NCBI GenBank assembly: GCA_016938735.1
Contig: JAFGUB010000014.1
Span: 1 to 64,000 of the forward strand
DNA from: Campylobacterales bacterium
GTDB taxonomy: Bacteria > Campylobacterota > Campylobacteria > Campylobacterales > Sulfurimonadaceae
Reading direction: 5' to 3'
Length of the DNA stretch: 64,000 nucleotides
The notes under the pieces are model-generated. The model saw nothing but the letters and a program-made list of their open reading frames with translations, was not told the DNA's origin and did no database searches. Position numbers and translations under genes: made by a program. How positions within the stretch are numbered: the stretch's first letter is position 1; the number at the start of each line of letters is the position of its first letter. Positions 33,877-42,391 of this stretch are shown piece by piece.

Positions 33877-35770
33877 TGCGGCGTTTTTGGCGGCGGCACT
33901 TCTTGTAAGCGGCGTATATGCTACGGCGGACGAACCCAAACCGACCCAGCGCGAACGGGTCAATCTGAAGCTCGACAATATCAAAATCGAGGATTTCATC
34001 GCGATGGTCGGCAAAGTAGTCAATAAAAACATACTGCTCTCCCAGCCGATTCCAGGCACCGTCAACTTTATCTCAACCTCTCCCATTTACAAAGACGAGC
34101 TGATGAACATCCTGATTGCCGTACTGGAGAAAAAGGGCTTCACGCTGGTGCAAAGCGGCAGCTTCTATACCGTAGAGCGCTCCAATACGGCGGTTAAGAG
34201 TAATCTACCTATAGGCACCAAAGAGAAGAGCCTGATGAAGACGGAGTTTATTCAGGTGACCAGCGAAAACGTGGATATTCTCGCGGCCAAAGTGCGCCAG
34301 TTTCTCTCCGAAGGGGGGAAACTGCTCACCATGAAAGAGACCAACACGATGATCGTGAGCGACTATCCCGCCAATATTGCCATCATCCAGAAAGTGACCG
34401 ATAAGATCGAAGCACAATATGCCGAGAATGCACAGGTCGATTTCGTTACCCTCAAAAACGCCAAAGCGAGCCGCATTCAGCCCCAACTGCTCAAAATCGC
34501 ACAGACTCTTATCAACCAGAAAGTCGAGAGCAACAAGGTCGATATCATCGCCGATGATGCCAGCAATGCGATTATCGTGCTTGCCTCCAGAGAGAATATC
34601 GAAATGCTCAAACCCATTGTGGATCGGCTCGATGCCAAAGATGACTCAAGTGACCAGCGCCTGACGATTCTGCCGCTGGAGAACTCCGAAGCCAAAAACG
34701 TTGTTGCCAGCTTGCAAACTATTCTGGATAAAAAGAAATACGTCAACGAAGCCAGCAAGCCGACTGTGAGCGTCTATGAGGAGCTCAACGCACTCGTGAT
34801 CTCCGCCACCGAAACCGATATCGAAGATATCAAAAAGATGGTCGAGGTGCTCGACATCGAAAAGCCGCAGGTCTTCGTGCGTGCGCGCATCATCGAGATC
34901 AGCAAATCCAAAGGGGATCAGATCGGCGCGCGTTACGGGCTGGCCGGCGGAGCGCTCACCAGCTCGGGACTGCTCAGCTTTGCCGCCAATCTGGGCGGCT
35001 CGTCCGTAGTGCTGCCCCAGGGGCTCAACCTCGACACCAGCGCCAAGTTTAGCGAAGGGATCGTCTTTGGGGCAACTATCGACTTTTTGGCGGGCAACGG
35101 TGCGGCGCATTCGCTCTCCGAGCCCACCTTGCTCTGCGTGAACAATCAAGAATCGACCATCTATGTGGGACAGACCCAGTCGATCGTTACCTCGACGGTG
35201 CAGGGCAATCAGAGTACCGATCTGGCGCGCAACACCGTCTCGCGCGAAGATATCGGTTTGACGCTCAAGATCAAACCGCGTCTCTCCTCCGGTGATAAGG
35301 TGACTTTGGTGGCCAACGCCAAGCTCGAAGACGTCATCCCCGGCTCTACGCCCGGCTATGTCAACACCTCCAAACGTGAAGTGACCACCACGGCCATCGT
35401 ACAAGACGGTGAAAGCGTCATTATCGGCGGACTGCTTAGCGATAAAGAGCGTGACAGCAATACGGGGATCCCTCTGCTTAAAGACATTCCGGTCTTAGGT
35501 GCGCTCTTTGGCTATACCGACACGTCTAAAGAGGAGATCAATCTGGTGATTATTCTCACCCCTTACATCGTGCGCAACAATGAGGATCTGCCCCGCGTGC
35601 GCAAGCTGATGCAGCAGCTTGACGAGATCCAAAACGAATACGAGAAGCTGCTGGGGAGAAAACTCGATGAACGCCTGCAGGAGATCCAAAAAGAGGAGGG
35701 TGCACAGGCACCCGATGCCAAATCTTCCGCGCCAAGCGCTATGGAGATGATCTCTCCTTCAGGAGTGTAG
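33863..35770 (+). CDS. gspD: T2SS outer-membrane secretin GspD
   Basis: 635 residues. Sec signal (about 1-22), N0 to N3 periplasmic domains, and a C-terminal secretin domain with VSREDIGLTLKIKPRLS and VQDGESVIIGGLLSDKE followed by GIPLLKDIPVLGALFG. Ends in a Glu-rich, Ser/Ala tail (about 595-635). Forms the outer-membrane channel for folded exoproteins. gspE begins at the next base. Confidence 0.96.
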   Translation: MKFFNAAFLAAALLVSGVYATADEPKPTQRERVNLKLDNIKIEDFIAMVGKVVNKNILLSQPIPGTVNFISTSPIYKDELMNILIAVLEKKGFTLVQSGSFYTVERSNTAVKSNLPIGTKEKSLMKTEFIQVTSENVDILAAKVRQFLSEGGKLLTMKETNTMIVSDYPANIAIIQKVTDKIEAQYAENAQVDFVTLKNAKASRIQPQLLKIAQTLINQKVESNKVDIIADDASNAIIVLASRENIEMLKPIVDRLDAKDDSSDQRLTILPLENSEAKNVVASLQTILDKKKYVNEASKPTVSVYEELNALVISATETDIEDIKKMVEVLDIEKPQVFVRARIIEISKSKGDQIGARYGLAGGALTSSGLLSFAANLGGSSVVLPQGLNLDTSAKFSEGIVFGATIDFLAGNGAAHSLSEPTLLCVNNQESTIYVGQTQSIVTSTVQGNQSTDLARNTVSREDIGLTLKIKPRLSSGDKVTLVANAKLEDVIPGSTPGYVNTSKREVTTTAIVQDGESVIIGGLLSDKERDSNTGIPLLKDIPVLGALFGYTDTSKEEINLVIILTPYIVRNNEDLPRVRKLMQQLDEIQNEYEKLLGRKLDERLQEIQKEEGAQAPDAKSSAPSAMEMISPSGV

Positions 35771-37285
35771 ATGGTTCATCTTCCGCGTATCGAAAACATC
35801 GATCTTCATCCCCAGCAGATTGAAGGCATCGATACCAATCTCGCCGTCAAAAACTATATGCTTTTGACCGAACTGCACGGCGAGCCCCACGTCATTATCT
35901 CAGAGCGTCACCTCTCCAGCGCACTTGACTTTCTCGCCAAGCAAGAACTCACCCTGCCGATAGCCATGGCGGATGAAGACAGTTTTGATCGGCTCTATAA
36001 CAAATTCTTGGAGCTGCGCACGGATGCGGAGCTGGGCTCGCTCGAGCAGGGCGAAGAGGAGATCGAGACAGATGATATCTCGCTCTCGGAGTTTTTGCGC
36101 AACAGCTCCGATTTGCTCACCAGCGAAGAGTCGGCGCCCGTTATCAAGTTTGTCAATGCCCTCTTTTATCAGGCGCTCAAAAGACGCGCTTCGGATATTC
36201 ACATTGAGGTACATGAGAAACGTAGTGAAGTTCGTTTTCGTATTGACGGTGCGCTGATCAAAAACGCCGACATCGACAACCGCATCGCCACACTTATCAT
36301 CAGCCGTATCAAAGTCATCTCCAGCCTTGATATCTCCGAAAAGCGGATTCCTCAAGACGGTCGCACGCAGGTGAAGATCGCCGGAAAAAACATCGACGTG
36401 CGGGTTTCGGTGCTACCGACCTACTACGGGGAACGGGTCGTTATGCGGATGCTGATGCAATCCGAAGACATTCCGCACATGGTCGATCTGGGGTTTGAGC
36501 CCAAGCTGGTGCGCCAGCTTGATGAGCTGCTCAAGCACTCACACGGAATTATTCTCGTTACCGGCCCCACGGGAAGCGGTAAGTCCACTACTTTGCACGC
36601 CTTTTTACAAGAGGTGGCCAAGCCCGACATCAACGTCATTACCATCGAAGACCCGGTCGAGTACAAAGCGGACAACATCAACCAGATCCAAACCAACGCC
36701 AAAGCGGGGCTTACCTTCGCTTCGGGGCTCCGCTCGATCCTGCGCCAAGACCCCGACGTGGTAATGATCGGTGAGATCCGCGATACCGAAACGGCGCAGA
36801 TCGCCATCCAGGCGGCACTGACGGGGCATCTGGTCTTCTCAACCCTGCATACCAACAACGCTACGGCCGCCATCACGCGTTTGATCGATATGGGGATTGA
36901 GCAGTTTCTGATCGGTTCATCGCTTTTGGGGGTATTGGCGCAGCGACTGGTGCGAAAGCTTTGCGTGCATTGCAAAGAGGAGGATTTCTTGGCCGAAGAG
37001 TTCGCCAAAGAGTTCGATCTACCCGAAAACGCCAAAATCTACAAATCAAACGGCTGCTCCAAATGTAACTACACGGGTTACAACGGTCGCCGCGCCATCG
37101 GCGAGTTTTTTGTGCTTGATGACAACTTCCGTAGTATGCTCAAAGAGCGCATGAGTGACCATGTGATCCGCAATCAAGCCATCGCGCAGGGGATGGAAAC
37201 ACTCTCCGATCAGCTTAAAATTCTTTTGCTTGACGGCACCACCTCCATGCACGAGATCATCCGTGTGGGTGTCAAAGATACCTGA
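35771..37285 (+). CDS. gspE: T2SS assembly ATPase GspE
   Basis: 504 residues. Walker A GPTGSGKSTT at about 265-274, Asp box ITIEDPVEY, Walker B MIGEIRD, and a four-Cys zinc site (CVHC...CSKC) near 400-430. Powers pseudopilus assembly at the inner membrane. The N-terminal domain is short. Stop overlaps the gspI start (TGATG). Confidence 0.96.
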   Translation: MVHLPRIENIDLHPQQIEGIDTNLAVKNYMLLTELHGEPHVIISERHLSSALDFLAKQELTLPIAMADEDSFDRLYNKFLELRTDAELGSLEQGEEEIETDDISLSEFLRNSSDLLTSEESAPVIKFVNALFYQALKRRASDIHIEVHEKRSEVRFRIDGALIKNADIDNRIATLIISRIKVISSLDISEKRIPQDGRTQVKIAGKNIDVRVSVLPTYYGERVVMRMLMQSEDIPHMVDLGFEPKLVRQLDELLKHSHGIILVTGPTGSGKSTTLHAFLQEVAKPDINVITIEDPVEYKADNINQIQTNAKAGLTFASGLRSILRQDPDVVMIGEIRDTETAQIAIQAALTGHLVFSTLHTNNATAAITRLIDMGIEQFLIGSSLLGVLAQRLVRKLCVHCKEEDFLAEEFAKEFDLPENAKIYKSNGCSKCNYTGYNGRRAIGEFFVLDDNFRSMLKERMSDHVIRNQAIAQGMETLSDQLKILLLDGTTSMHEIIRVGVKDT

Positions 37286-37752
37286 TGCGTAGCGCCTTTA
37301 CCGTCGTAGAGGTGGTGATTGCCGCCGTGATCGCCACCATCGCAGGCGTCGGGCTACTGCAGATGAATGCCAACTACGCTTTTTTGTTTGCGCGGATGGA
37401 GCAAAAATCGATCAGCAGCGAGGTGCTCTCATTGGTGGGTTTTCACGCTGATAAGAAGTATCATAAAACGACCAAAACGCTTGAGGATCTGCTAGACCGC
37501 ACCTACGACATCCAAAACGACGATCTGCGAAAATGGCTCGGTGAGACGAAGCTTGACTACACCGAGCATCTGATTGAGACGATTACGTTGGGCGAAGAAG
37601 AGTTAGGCGGCGACTTTGGCAACTATGAGATGGAAGATGCAAGCGAAACCTCTGCTCTTGCCCCGGTGATCCAATTTGAGCTGCTGGAGATCCACGTCGA
37701 AGGCGAAACCATCCGCGGCAGCGTCTTACATGTAAGGCCGGTGACGCTGTGA
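37285..37752 (+). CDS. gspI: GspI-like minor pseudopilin
   Basis: 155 residues. MRSA leader then FTVVEVVIAAVIATIAGVGLL with Glu at +5 and Ala at -1. Forms the pseudopilus tip with J and K. Overlaps gspE by 1 nt and gspJ by 4 nt. Carries a palindrome copy near its end, read as SVLHVRPV. Confidence 0.82.
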   Translation: MRSAFTVVEVVIAAVIATIAGVGLLQMNANYAFLFARMEQKSISSEVLSLVGFHADKKYHKTTKTLEDLLDRTYDIQNDDLRKWLGETKLDYTEHLIETITLGEEELGGDFGNYEMEDASETSALAPVIQFELLEIHVEGETIRGSVLHVRPVTL

Positions 37753-38309
37753 GAAGAGCCTTTACCATCATGGAGCTGCTGGTTTCAAGCGTGCTTATCG
37801 TGATGATTACCCTATTTTTGTACAACGCCATCGCGTCGATGACCCTCTCTAACCGCACCCTTGCCAAACACGACGACGCGGAGCACAACCGCAGCAAAAT
37901 ATTCGATCTTTTGTACCGCGATCTGCAAGAGTCCTTACATGTAAAGGTCGAACCGACCGAAGATAAACACTTCGCGATTGTCAAACTGCAGACGCGCAAT
38001 TCGCTGCACGAGATTGCCATGCCGTACGTCGTATATTTGATCCATACCCAAAACAACGCACTCACCCGCTTGGAAGCGGCCAAAGAGATCGTTTTACCCA
38101 TCTCTTATGAAGATCGGTTCAGCGTGCATGCCGATAGACTTCTAGAGGGTGTGAGTGATTTTAACCTCTACACCGCGACGCAAGAGCAGAACATCACGGC
38201 AGAATCAAATACGACCGCTGATGCGAATTTATCTATAACAAATAGTGTATTGCTCTTTTTGAAGGTAAAAAACTGGTCATCACCGATGCTCTTCGAGCTC
38301 GCCCTTTAG
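37749..38309 (+). CDS. gspJ: GspJ-like minor pseudopilin, GTG start
   Basis: 186 residues. Leader (V/M)RRA then FTIMELLVSSVLIVMITLFLYN, again Ala at -1 and Glu at +5. Start GTG overlapping the gspI stop (GTGA). Last gene of the plus T2SS arm; codon and base use shift to AT-richer DNA right after it. Position and size support J. Confidence 0.82.
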   Translation: MRRAFTIMELLVSSVLIVMITLFLYNAIASMTLSNRTLAKHDDAEHNRSKIFDLLYRDLQESLHVKVEPTEDKHFAIVKLQTRNSLHEIAMPYVVYLIHTQNNALTRLEAAKEIVLPISYEDRFSVHADRLLEGVSDFNLYTATQEQNITAESNTTADANLSITNSVLLFLKVKNWSSPMLFELAL

Positions 38310-38391
38310 TAATTATTAATCGAATCTCGATAAAATACTCACGTTTTAGTTGATTGGCCAATCAGCTATAAAATCCATACAAGGACTATTT

Positions 38392-39582
38392 ATGGCAAAC
38401 AAACAGATTCTGAGTGTTGTCGCTGCAACAGTACTGGCAGCGTCATTTACTCTAACAGGATGTGGTAGTAGTTCAAGCAAGAGTTCGAGTTCAAGCTCTA
38501 CTTCAAGCTCTACTTCAAGCTCTACTTCAAGCTCTACTTCAAGCTCTACTTCAAGCTCTGAAAGCAGCAGTTCTTCAAGCGTTGTTCCTTCAACGATCGT
38601 TCGCGTTTCAGATGCATATGTTGTCAATGCTACGGTAATGGCAGGCGCTAAAGAGTTCCCAATCTATGTAGGCGCGGGACAGTATGAAATCGCTGAAGAT
38701 GCGGTTGTCGGTGACCTGATGGCTACTGGCGGTGTAAACGATGCTAATGCTAACGATAGTGCCGATAACGGTGAATCAATGGCACCGACGCTGAAAGCTC
38801 CTTCAGGTTATGCCAATATCAACCCATTCACGACCATGATGGTTGATAACAACAAGACAGCAGAAGAGCTCGCAGCACTTTATCCATTCTCGGCCGCAGT
38901 AGCTGCTAATTTTGACTTTGACGTTGTAGCTGCCGGTTTGAGTAATCTTGACGTGGCAAAAGAAGCTGCTATTGCTGCTTTGACGATTTCAGGCGAACAA
39001 AACGGTATGCCTGCGGCAAGCAGCTCAAGCAGCGTATGTTCCAATGGCGGGGAAGTGCTTCCTGGAGGAGGAAATACATGTGAAACTCCTGCAAGTAGCT
39101 CATCCTCAAGCAGCGTAGTTAGCAGTACAGGCGGTATTTTGCCTTCTGCAAATGCACTCAGAGGAATCTTGCCGGATGAAGGCAATACTGGAGATACCGT
39201 AACCCCATCTTCATCATCTGTTGCCTCTTCTAGCAGTACAGGAATTTTGCCTGATCAAGGTCAGGGTGCTTCATCTAGCAGCTCATCTACATCTAACGTG
39301 GTAAGTGATGCGATTGCAGCAATCAATGCGTGTAGCGACGTTGCATGTGTGGCAGCTAAGTTCGAAGAAACATTGGCTCTGGTCAATGGTACATACACTG
39401 CACCGGTTGCTTCAAGCAGCGAGGAAGCTTCATCTTCTGTATCCTCTGAGCCAACACAAGCAGAAATTTGTGTAGCCAATGGCGGTACATGGATTGCTGA
39501 AGTCAATTCATGCTCCATGCCGGTCACCAGCAGCTCCTCTTCTGTAACCAGCAGCGGCGGCGGCGTGCTTCCAGGCGCTTAA
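38392..39582 (+). CDS. Ser-rich lipoprotein A, putative T2SS-linked surface protein
   Basis: 396 residues. Lipobox LTGC near residue 20, then a Ser/Thr tract (about 24-60) coded by a 12-bp tandem repeat. The next domain (about 65-205) contains RVSDAYVVNATVMAG, an EF-hand-like acidic loop (DANANDSADNGE) and PFTTMMV. A Ser-rich, Gly-Ile-Leu-Pro stretch and a C-terminal motif C-x3-GGTW-x6-C (ICVANGGTWIAEVNSC) follow. Paralogue of the lipoprotein at 40906. RBS AAGGA before ATG 38392. Directly follows gspJ; exported to the surface by T2SS is inference. Confidence 0.85.
   Translation: MANKQILSVVAATVLAASFTLTGCGSSSSKSSSSSSTSSSTSSSTSSSTSSSTSSSESSSSSSVVPSTIVRVSDAYVVNATVMAGAKEFPIYVGAGQYEIAEDAVVGDLMATGGVNDANANDSADNGESMAPTLKAPSGYANINPFTTMMVDNNKTAEELAALYPFSAAVAANFDFDVVAAGLSNLDVAKEAAIAALTISGEQNGMPAASSSSSVCSNGGEVLPGGGNTCETPASSSSSSSVVSSTGGILPSANALRGILPDEGNTGDTVTPSSSSVASSSSTGILPDQGQGASSSSSSTSNVVSDAIAAINACSDVACVAAKFEETLALVNGTYTAPVASSSEEASSSVSSEPTQAEICVANGGTWIAEVNSCSMPVTSSSSSVTSSGGGVLPGA
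38491..38559 (+). repeat. 12-bp in-frame tandem repeat (5.75 copies)
   Basis: Five perfect copies of TCAAGCTCTACT and a nine-base partial copy encode Ser-Ser-Ser-Thr units in the linker of lipoprotein A. The unit is a multiple of three, so copy-number changes would alter linker length without a frameshift. Confidence 0.95.
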
Positions 39583-39589
39583 TATTATG

Positions 39590-39613
39590 CGATGTGCGCA
39601 CTGGCGCACATCG
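39590..39613 (+). terminator. hairpin after lipoprotein A
   Basis: A perfect 10-bp stem (CGATGTGCGC/GCGCACATCG) with ACTG loop, followed by GTTTCTT. Probably a Rho-independent terminator or an mRNA end stabiliser. Confidence 0.75.
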
Positions 39614-39653
39614 GTTTCTTCCTTCTGCAAACAAATCTTTCAAAGTGATTTTT

Positions 39654-40406
39654 ATGAAAACTATTACCCTTCTTTTATTGTTTTTACCCTCTCTTTTTGC
39701 TGTAGAGATTACCATTAAACCAAGCAGCACGTATACCGCGAATCAGCAGGAAGTCGGTTTGCTCCAAAGCATGTTTATGAAACAACGAATCCAAATTGAT
39801 GCGGATGATGCATTGGATCTGATCCAACAAAACCGCTTTCTCTCTGACCATTACCTGGCAACCAACAAAATACCTGAAGAGGTGATGTTAAATCTTAGAC
39901 TTGAGTTTGAAAAGCATCTTGCATCAGAAGTTGTAAGAGAGATGGAAGCCAAAATTACTATTGATGATGAAGTTACCAAATCTTATTACGTTGCCAACAA
40001 TGAAGAGTTCAAGAAACCAAAATCGATTAAACTGAGTATTTTCAGATTTGAAACCTTTAATGAAGCATTAGCGTTTTATACACAGTTCGTCGATTTGAAT
40101 GCCGAAGTTGATTCATTTGCCAAAGAGCACAATATCTCTTCTAGTACAGAAGCAATAGAGATCAATAAGCTGAACAAACTTTTTCAGGAGATGATTGCAC
40201 AATCCAAAACAAATCCTCCTTTCCTTCTGCCACCTCAATTTTTTTACAAACATTACAGTGTTCTTTATGTTAGATCGGTATCAGAACAGGGTGTTTATGA
40301 ATATGAAGATGTGAAGGATAAGATAGAGAAAATCATTCATGAGCAGGCGCTTGATCGCATGAAAAAAGAGTTGCTTAAGCCATATAGACAAAAAGAAGAG
40401 AGCTAA
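39654..40406 (+). CDS. SurA/parvulin-like periplasmic chaperone
   Basis: 250 residues. Signal peptide MKTITLLLLFLPSLFA. The middle (ITIDDEVTKSYYVANNEEFKKPKSIKLSIFRF) has the form of the segment that leads into a PpiC-type parvulin domain, and helices before it resemble a SurA N-domain; the parvulin part itself is degenerate, so isomerase activity is doubtful. Flanked by the two Ser-rich lipoprotein genes, it may chaperone them. Ends 2 nt before the next gene. Confidence 0.72.
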   Translation: MKTITLLLLFLPSLFAVEITIKPSSTYTANQQEVGLLQSMFMKQRIQIDADDALDLIQQNRFLSDHYLATNKIPEEVMLNLRLEFEKHLASEVVREMEAKITIDDEVTKSYYVANNEEFKKPKSIKLSIFRFETFNEALAFYTQFVDLNAEVDSFAKEHNISSSTEAIEINKLNKLFQEMIAQSKTNPPFLLPPQFFYKHYSVLYVRSVSEQGVYEYEDVKDKIEKIIHEQALDRMKKELLKPYRQKEES

Positions 40407-40408
40407 TT

Positions 40409-40840
40409 ATGATGGCGCGTAAATTAGCTCTTTTATTTCTACTAATCACATTTAGTGGATGCGAGCCTAAGTACCAATTCGCGTCTTTAGATGAGAATTT
40501 GAGCTTGAAAAACTCGGCAGAGCGATCACTGAGTAAAAGACACTTGGCATATTGGGAGCTCATGTCACAAAAAAAGTTTACCGATACGTACGATTTTGAA
40601 TTGCCTTATCAACGATACATTTATGGCGAAGAGTGGTATCAAACATTTTTTGAAGGGAACAACAAAGAATACAAAGTCATTTTAAGAGAGATTGAATGGC
40701 TTGATGAGCAGAGCGTCATCGCGCATACGGAGTATAAAAGAGAGAAAAATCGCCATATCTTTAAAGATAAATGGTTTTATGTCAATGGCAAGTGGTATCA
40801 TATGTTCCCAACTTCTAAGCTTCCGAAAGCGGAAGAGTGA
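40409..40840 (+). CDS. small lipoprotein of unknown function
   Basis: 143 residues. Lipobox FSGC near residue 18. The mature part is rich in aromatic and charged residues (YQRYIYGEEWYQTFFEG, WFYVNGKWYHMF) and resembles an NTF2-like small alpha+beta domain, though I cannot confirm this. It starts 2 nt after the SurA-like gene, so the pair is co-translated. Confidence 0.78.
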   Translation: MMARKLALLFLLITFSGCEPKYQFASLDENLSLKNSAERSLSKRHLAYWELMSQKKFTDTYDFELPYQRYIYGEEWYQTFFEGNNKEYKVILREIEWLDEQSVIAHTEYKREKNRHIFKDKWFYVNGKWYHMFPTSKLPKAEE

Positions 40841-40905
40841 AGAGAGAGCATTAGCTTCATTAGCGGTGTGTATAAGCTCCATTTGAAGTCAATAAAGGAT
40901 CTATA

Positions 40906-42222
40906 ATGAATAGTTACAGCAAGTGGATAGGCGTTATTTCAATTTCTGCGGCGACCTTTTTGCTCGCATCGTGCGGTGGGGGTGGAGGAAGCTCAAGTAG
41001 TTCTGAAGTATCTTCATCTTCAGAAATTTCGAGCAGCAGTAGTGAAAGTAGCCAGATAAGCAGCTTCGCTTCTACTTTGGTGCGTGTCTGCGATGCTTAT
41101 GTCGTCAATGCTGATGTCAGGGCTGGAACAAATCAATTCAATCTTGAGCATGAGGCAGGGCTGTATGAGATCAACCAGCCAAACATGGGTAATTTGGCAT
41201 TGGTTTCTGAAGGAGGAGTTAATGATTTAAATGGCGATGGAGAACCTTCTATTGGCGAACCGAATGCACCGGATATGAAAGCACCTGCTGGATATGCGCA
41301 TATTTCGCCATTTACGACAATGTTGGTCAATGGAGTTGATATCGCGGCGCAAGCTGATTATCAGGCGGTAGCACAGTTTGCCCCACTCTATGATTTTGAT
41401 CCTGTCGCGGCAGGAGCAGAGTTCGCCAATGGTATTGCGCAGGCAACCGCGATAGCCGCACTGAGACTTTCAGCCGGCGGTGATGGTTCGATGGAACTAC
41501 AGAGTTCTTCATCCTATGGTGATGACTCGCTTCCCGGTGCTGGCGGATCGGTGGCATCAAGCTCTTCCATTGTGGTTCAAAGTAGTTCCAGTAGCGTTTC
41601 TGGCGTCACCTCTGCTCCAAGCGGTGGTGTGTTGCCGCAAGCGATTGGATATAGAGGTATTCTACCGGGTAATGAAAGCAGTACCGGCACGTCTTCATCA
41701 CTAAGATCGAGCTCCAGTTCAATCGTTTCTTCGGTATCCAGCGCTAGCAGTTCATCTGTTCTCAGCAGTGTGGCTTCTTCGAGCAGTTCAGTTTCCTCCA
41801 CCCTTAATATGCTTCAGCAGGCAATTGACGCCATAAAAAATGCAAAGAATCTTGAAGAGCTCAATCTACTTCTCAAAACCTATATGGCCTATTATAATGG
41901 TAGCTATGCAAACTCCAGCGCCAGTAGCTCTCTCGTGATGAGCTCAAGCAGCCAATCAAGTGCAATCGGTACCTCAGATGACTGTTTGCCTGGTTATGAT
42001 TGCGCCAGTAGCTCAAGCAGTCTTGTTTCATCGATTTCAAGCAGTAGCGCTCAAAGCAGCACTCTTGCAGCGAGTTCTTCATCCGTAAACAGCGCGCAGC
42101 AGGTATGTATCGCTGCAGGCGGCACATGGATCCCAGAAGTCAATGGCTGTTCTATGCCGGCTACCAGTAGCTCATCCTCTTCAAAACCCTCTACTGGCGG
42201 GGGCACGGTGCTGCCACAGTAA
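40906..42222 (+). CDS. Ser-rich lipoprotein B, paralogue of lipoprotein A
   Basis: 438 residues. Lipobox LLASC then GGGGGSSSSS. The domain at about 50-190 aligns with lipoprotein A by eye (RVCDAYVVNADVRAG, GGVNDLNGDGEPSIGE, KAPAGYAHISPFTTMLV); its loop DLNGDGEPSIGE fits an EF-hand-like Ca site better than A does. Long Ser/Ala/Val tracts and IGYRGILPG link to a C-terminal CIAAGGTWIPEVNGC motif and GGGTVLP end. RBS AAAGGA. Probably surface-exposed. Confidence 0.85.
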   Translation: MNSYSKWIGVISISAATFLLASCGGGGGSSSSSEVSSSSEISSSSSESSQISSFASTLVRVCDAYVVNADVRAGTNQFNLEHEAGLYEINQPNMGNLALVSEGGVNDLNGDGEPSIGEPNAPDMKAPAGYAHISPFTTMLVNGVDIAAQADYQAVAQFAPLYDFDPVAAGAEFANGIAQATAIAALRLSAGGDGSMELQSSSSYGDDSLPGAGGSVASSSSIVVQSSSSSVSGVTSAPSGGVLPQAIGYRGILPGNESSTGTSSSLRSSSSSIVSSVSSASSSSVLSSVASSSSSVSSTLNMLQQAIDAIKNAKNLEELNLLLKTYMAYYNGSYANSSASSSLVMSSSSQSSAIGTSDDCLPGYDCASSSSSLVSSISSSSAQSSTLAASSSSVNSAQQVCIAAGGTWIPEVNGCSMPATSSSSSSKPSTGGGTVLPQ

Positions 42223-42225
42223 CTC

Positions 42226-42254
42226 TTTTGGCTTCTCAATCGAAGAAGCCAAAA
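42226..42254. terminator. symmetrical hairpin after lipoprotein B
   Basis: An 11-bp perfect stem (TTTTGGCTTCT/AGAAGCCAAAA) with a 7-nt loop begins 3 nt after the stop codon. It lacks a downstream T run on the plus strand, so termination is uncertain; an mRNA 3' end role is as likely. Confidence 0.5.
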
Positions 42255-42269
42255 CCCCTCTTGCCTCTC

Positions 42270-42298
42270 TTGCATACTTTTTAAATTTTCGATATAAT
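42270..42298 (+). promoter_or_regulatory. strong sigma70 promoter of the secreted protein gene
   Basis: -35 TTGCAT (42270-42275), a 17-bp spacer and -10 TATAAT (42293-42298). This is the best promoter in the window. The start site would be near 42305. Confidence 0.75.
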
Positions 42299-42311
42299 CC
42301 TGCTCGATGCA

Positions 42312-42360
42312 ACGGTTTTGCCGAGTTATGCTCGAGCAAAAACGAACTCGGTTCAACCGT
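42312..42360 (+). promoter_or_regulatory. structured 5' leader hairpin
   Basis: ACGGTT (42312-42317) pairs with AACCGT (42355-42360), and CCGAGTT (42321-42327) with AACTCGG (42345-42351), separated by a 3x3 internal loop. A competing hairpin TTTTGC-CGAG/CTCG-A-GCAAAA (42316-42341) uses the same bases. The hairpin sits within 10 nt of the predicted 5' end, as in ompA-type stabilising leaders. The ribosome-binding site follows, fused to the palindrome (42373-42382). Confidence 0.65.
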
Positions 42361-42391
42361 ATGCAAAAATTCTTACATGTAAGGAGCTTTT

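Noticed and set aside
38346-38627. Glu/Leu-rich minus-strand frame opposite lipoprotein A
   Set aside because: It is the complement of the Ser-coding 12-bp repeat and has no ribosome-binding site or conservation pattern.
38460-42220. Ser-tract DNA (AGC/TCA/TCT runs) as a CRISPR-like or intergenic repeat array
   Set aside because: The runs lie in frame inside lipoprotein genes and encode Ser; no constant repeat with unique spacers.
42226-42254. Hairpin read as a bidirectional Rho-independent terminator
   Set aside because: The Ts are in the 5' arm and the 3' arm ends in As, so neither strand gives a stem followed by a T run; kept only as a low-confidence hairpin.
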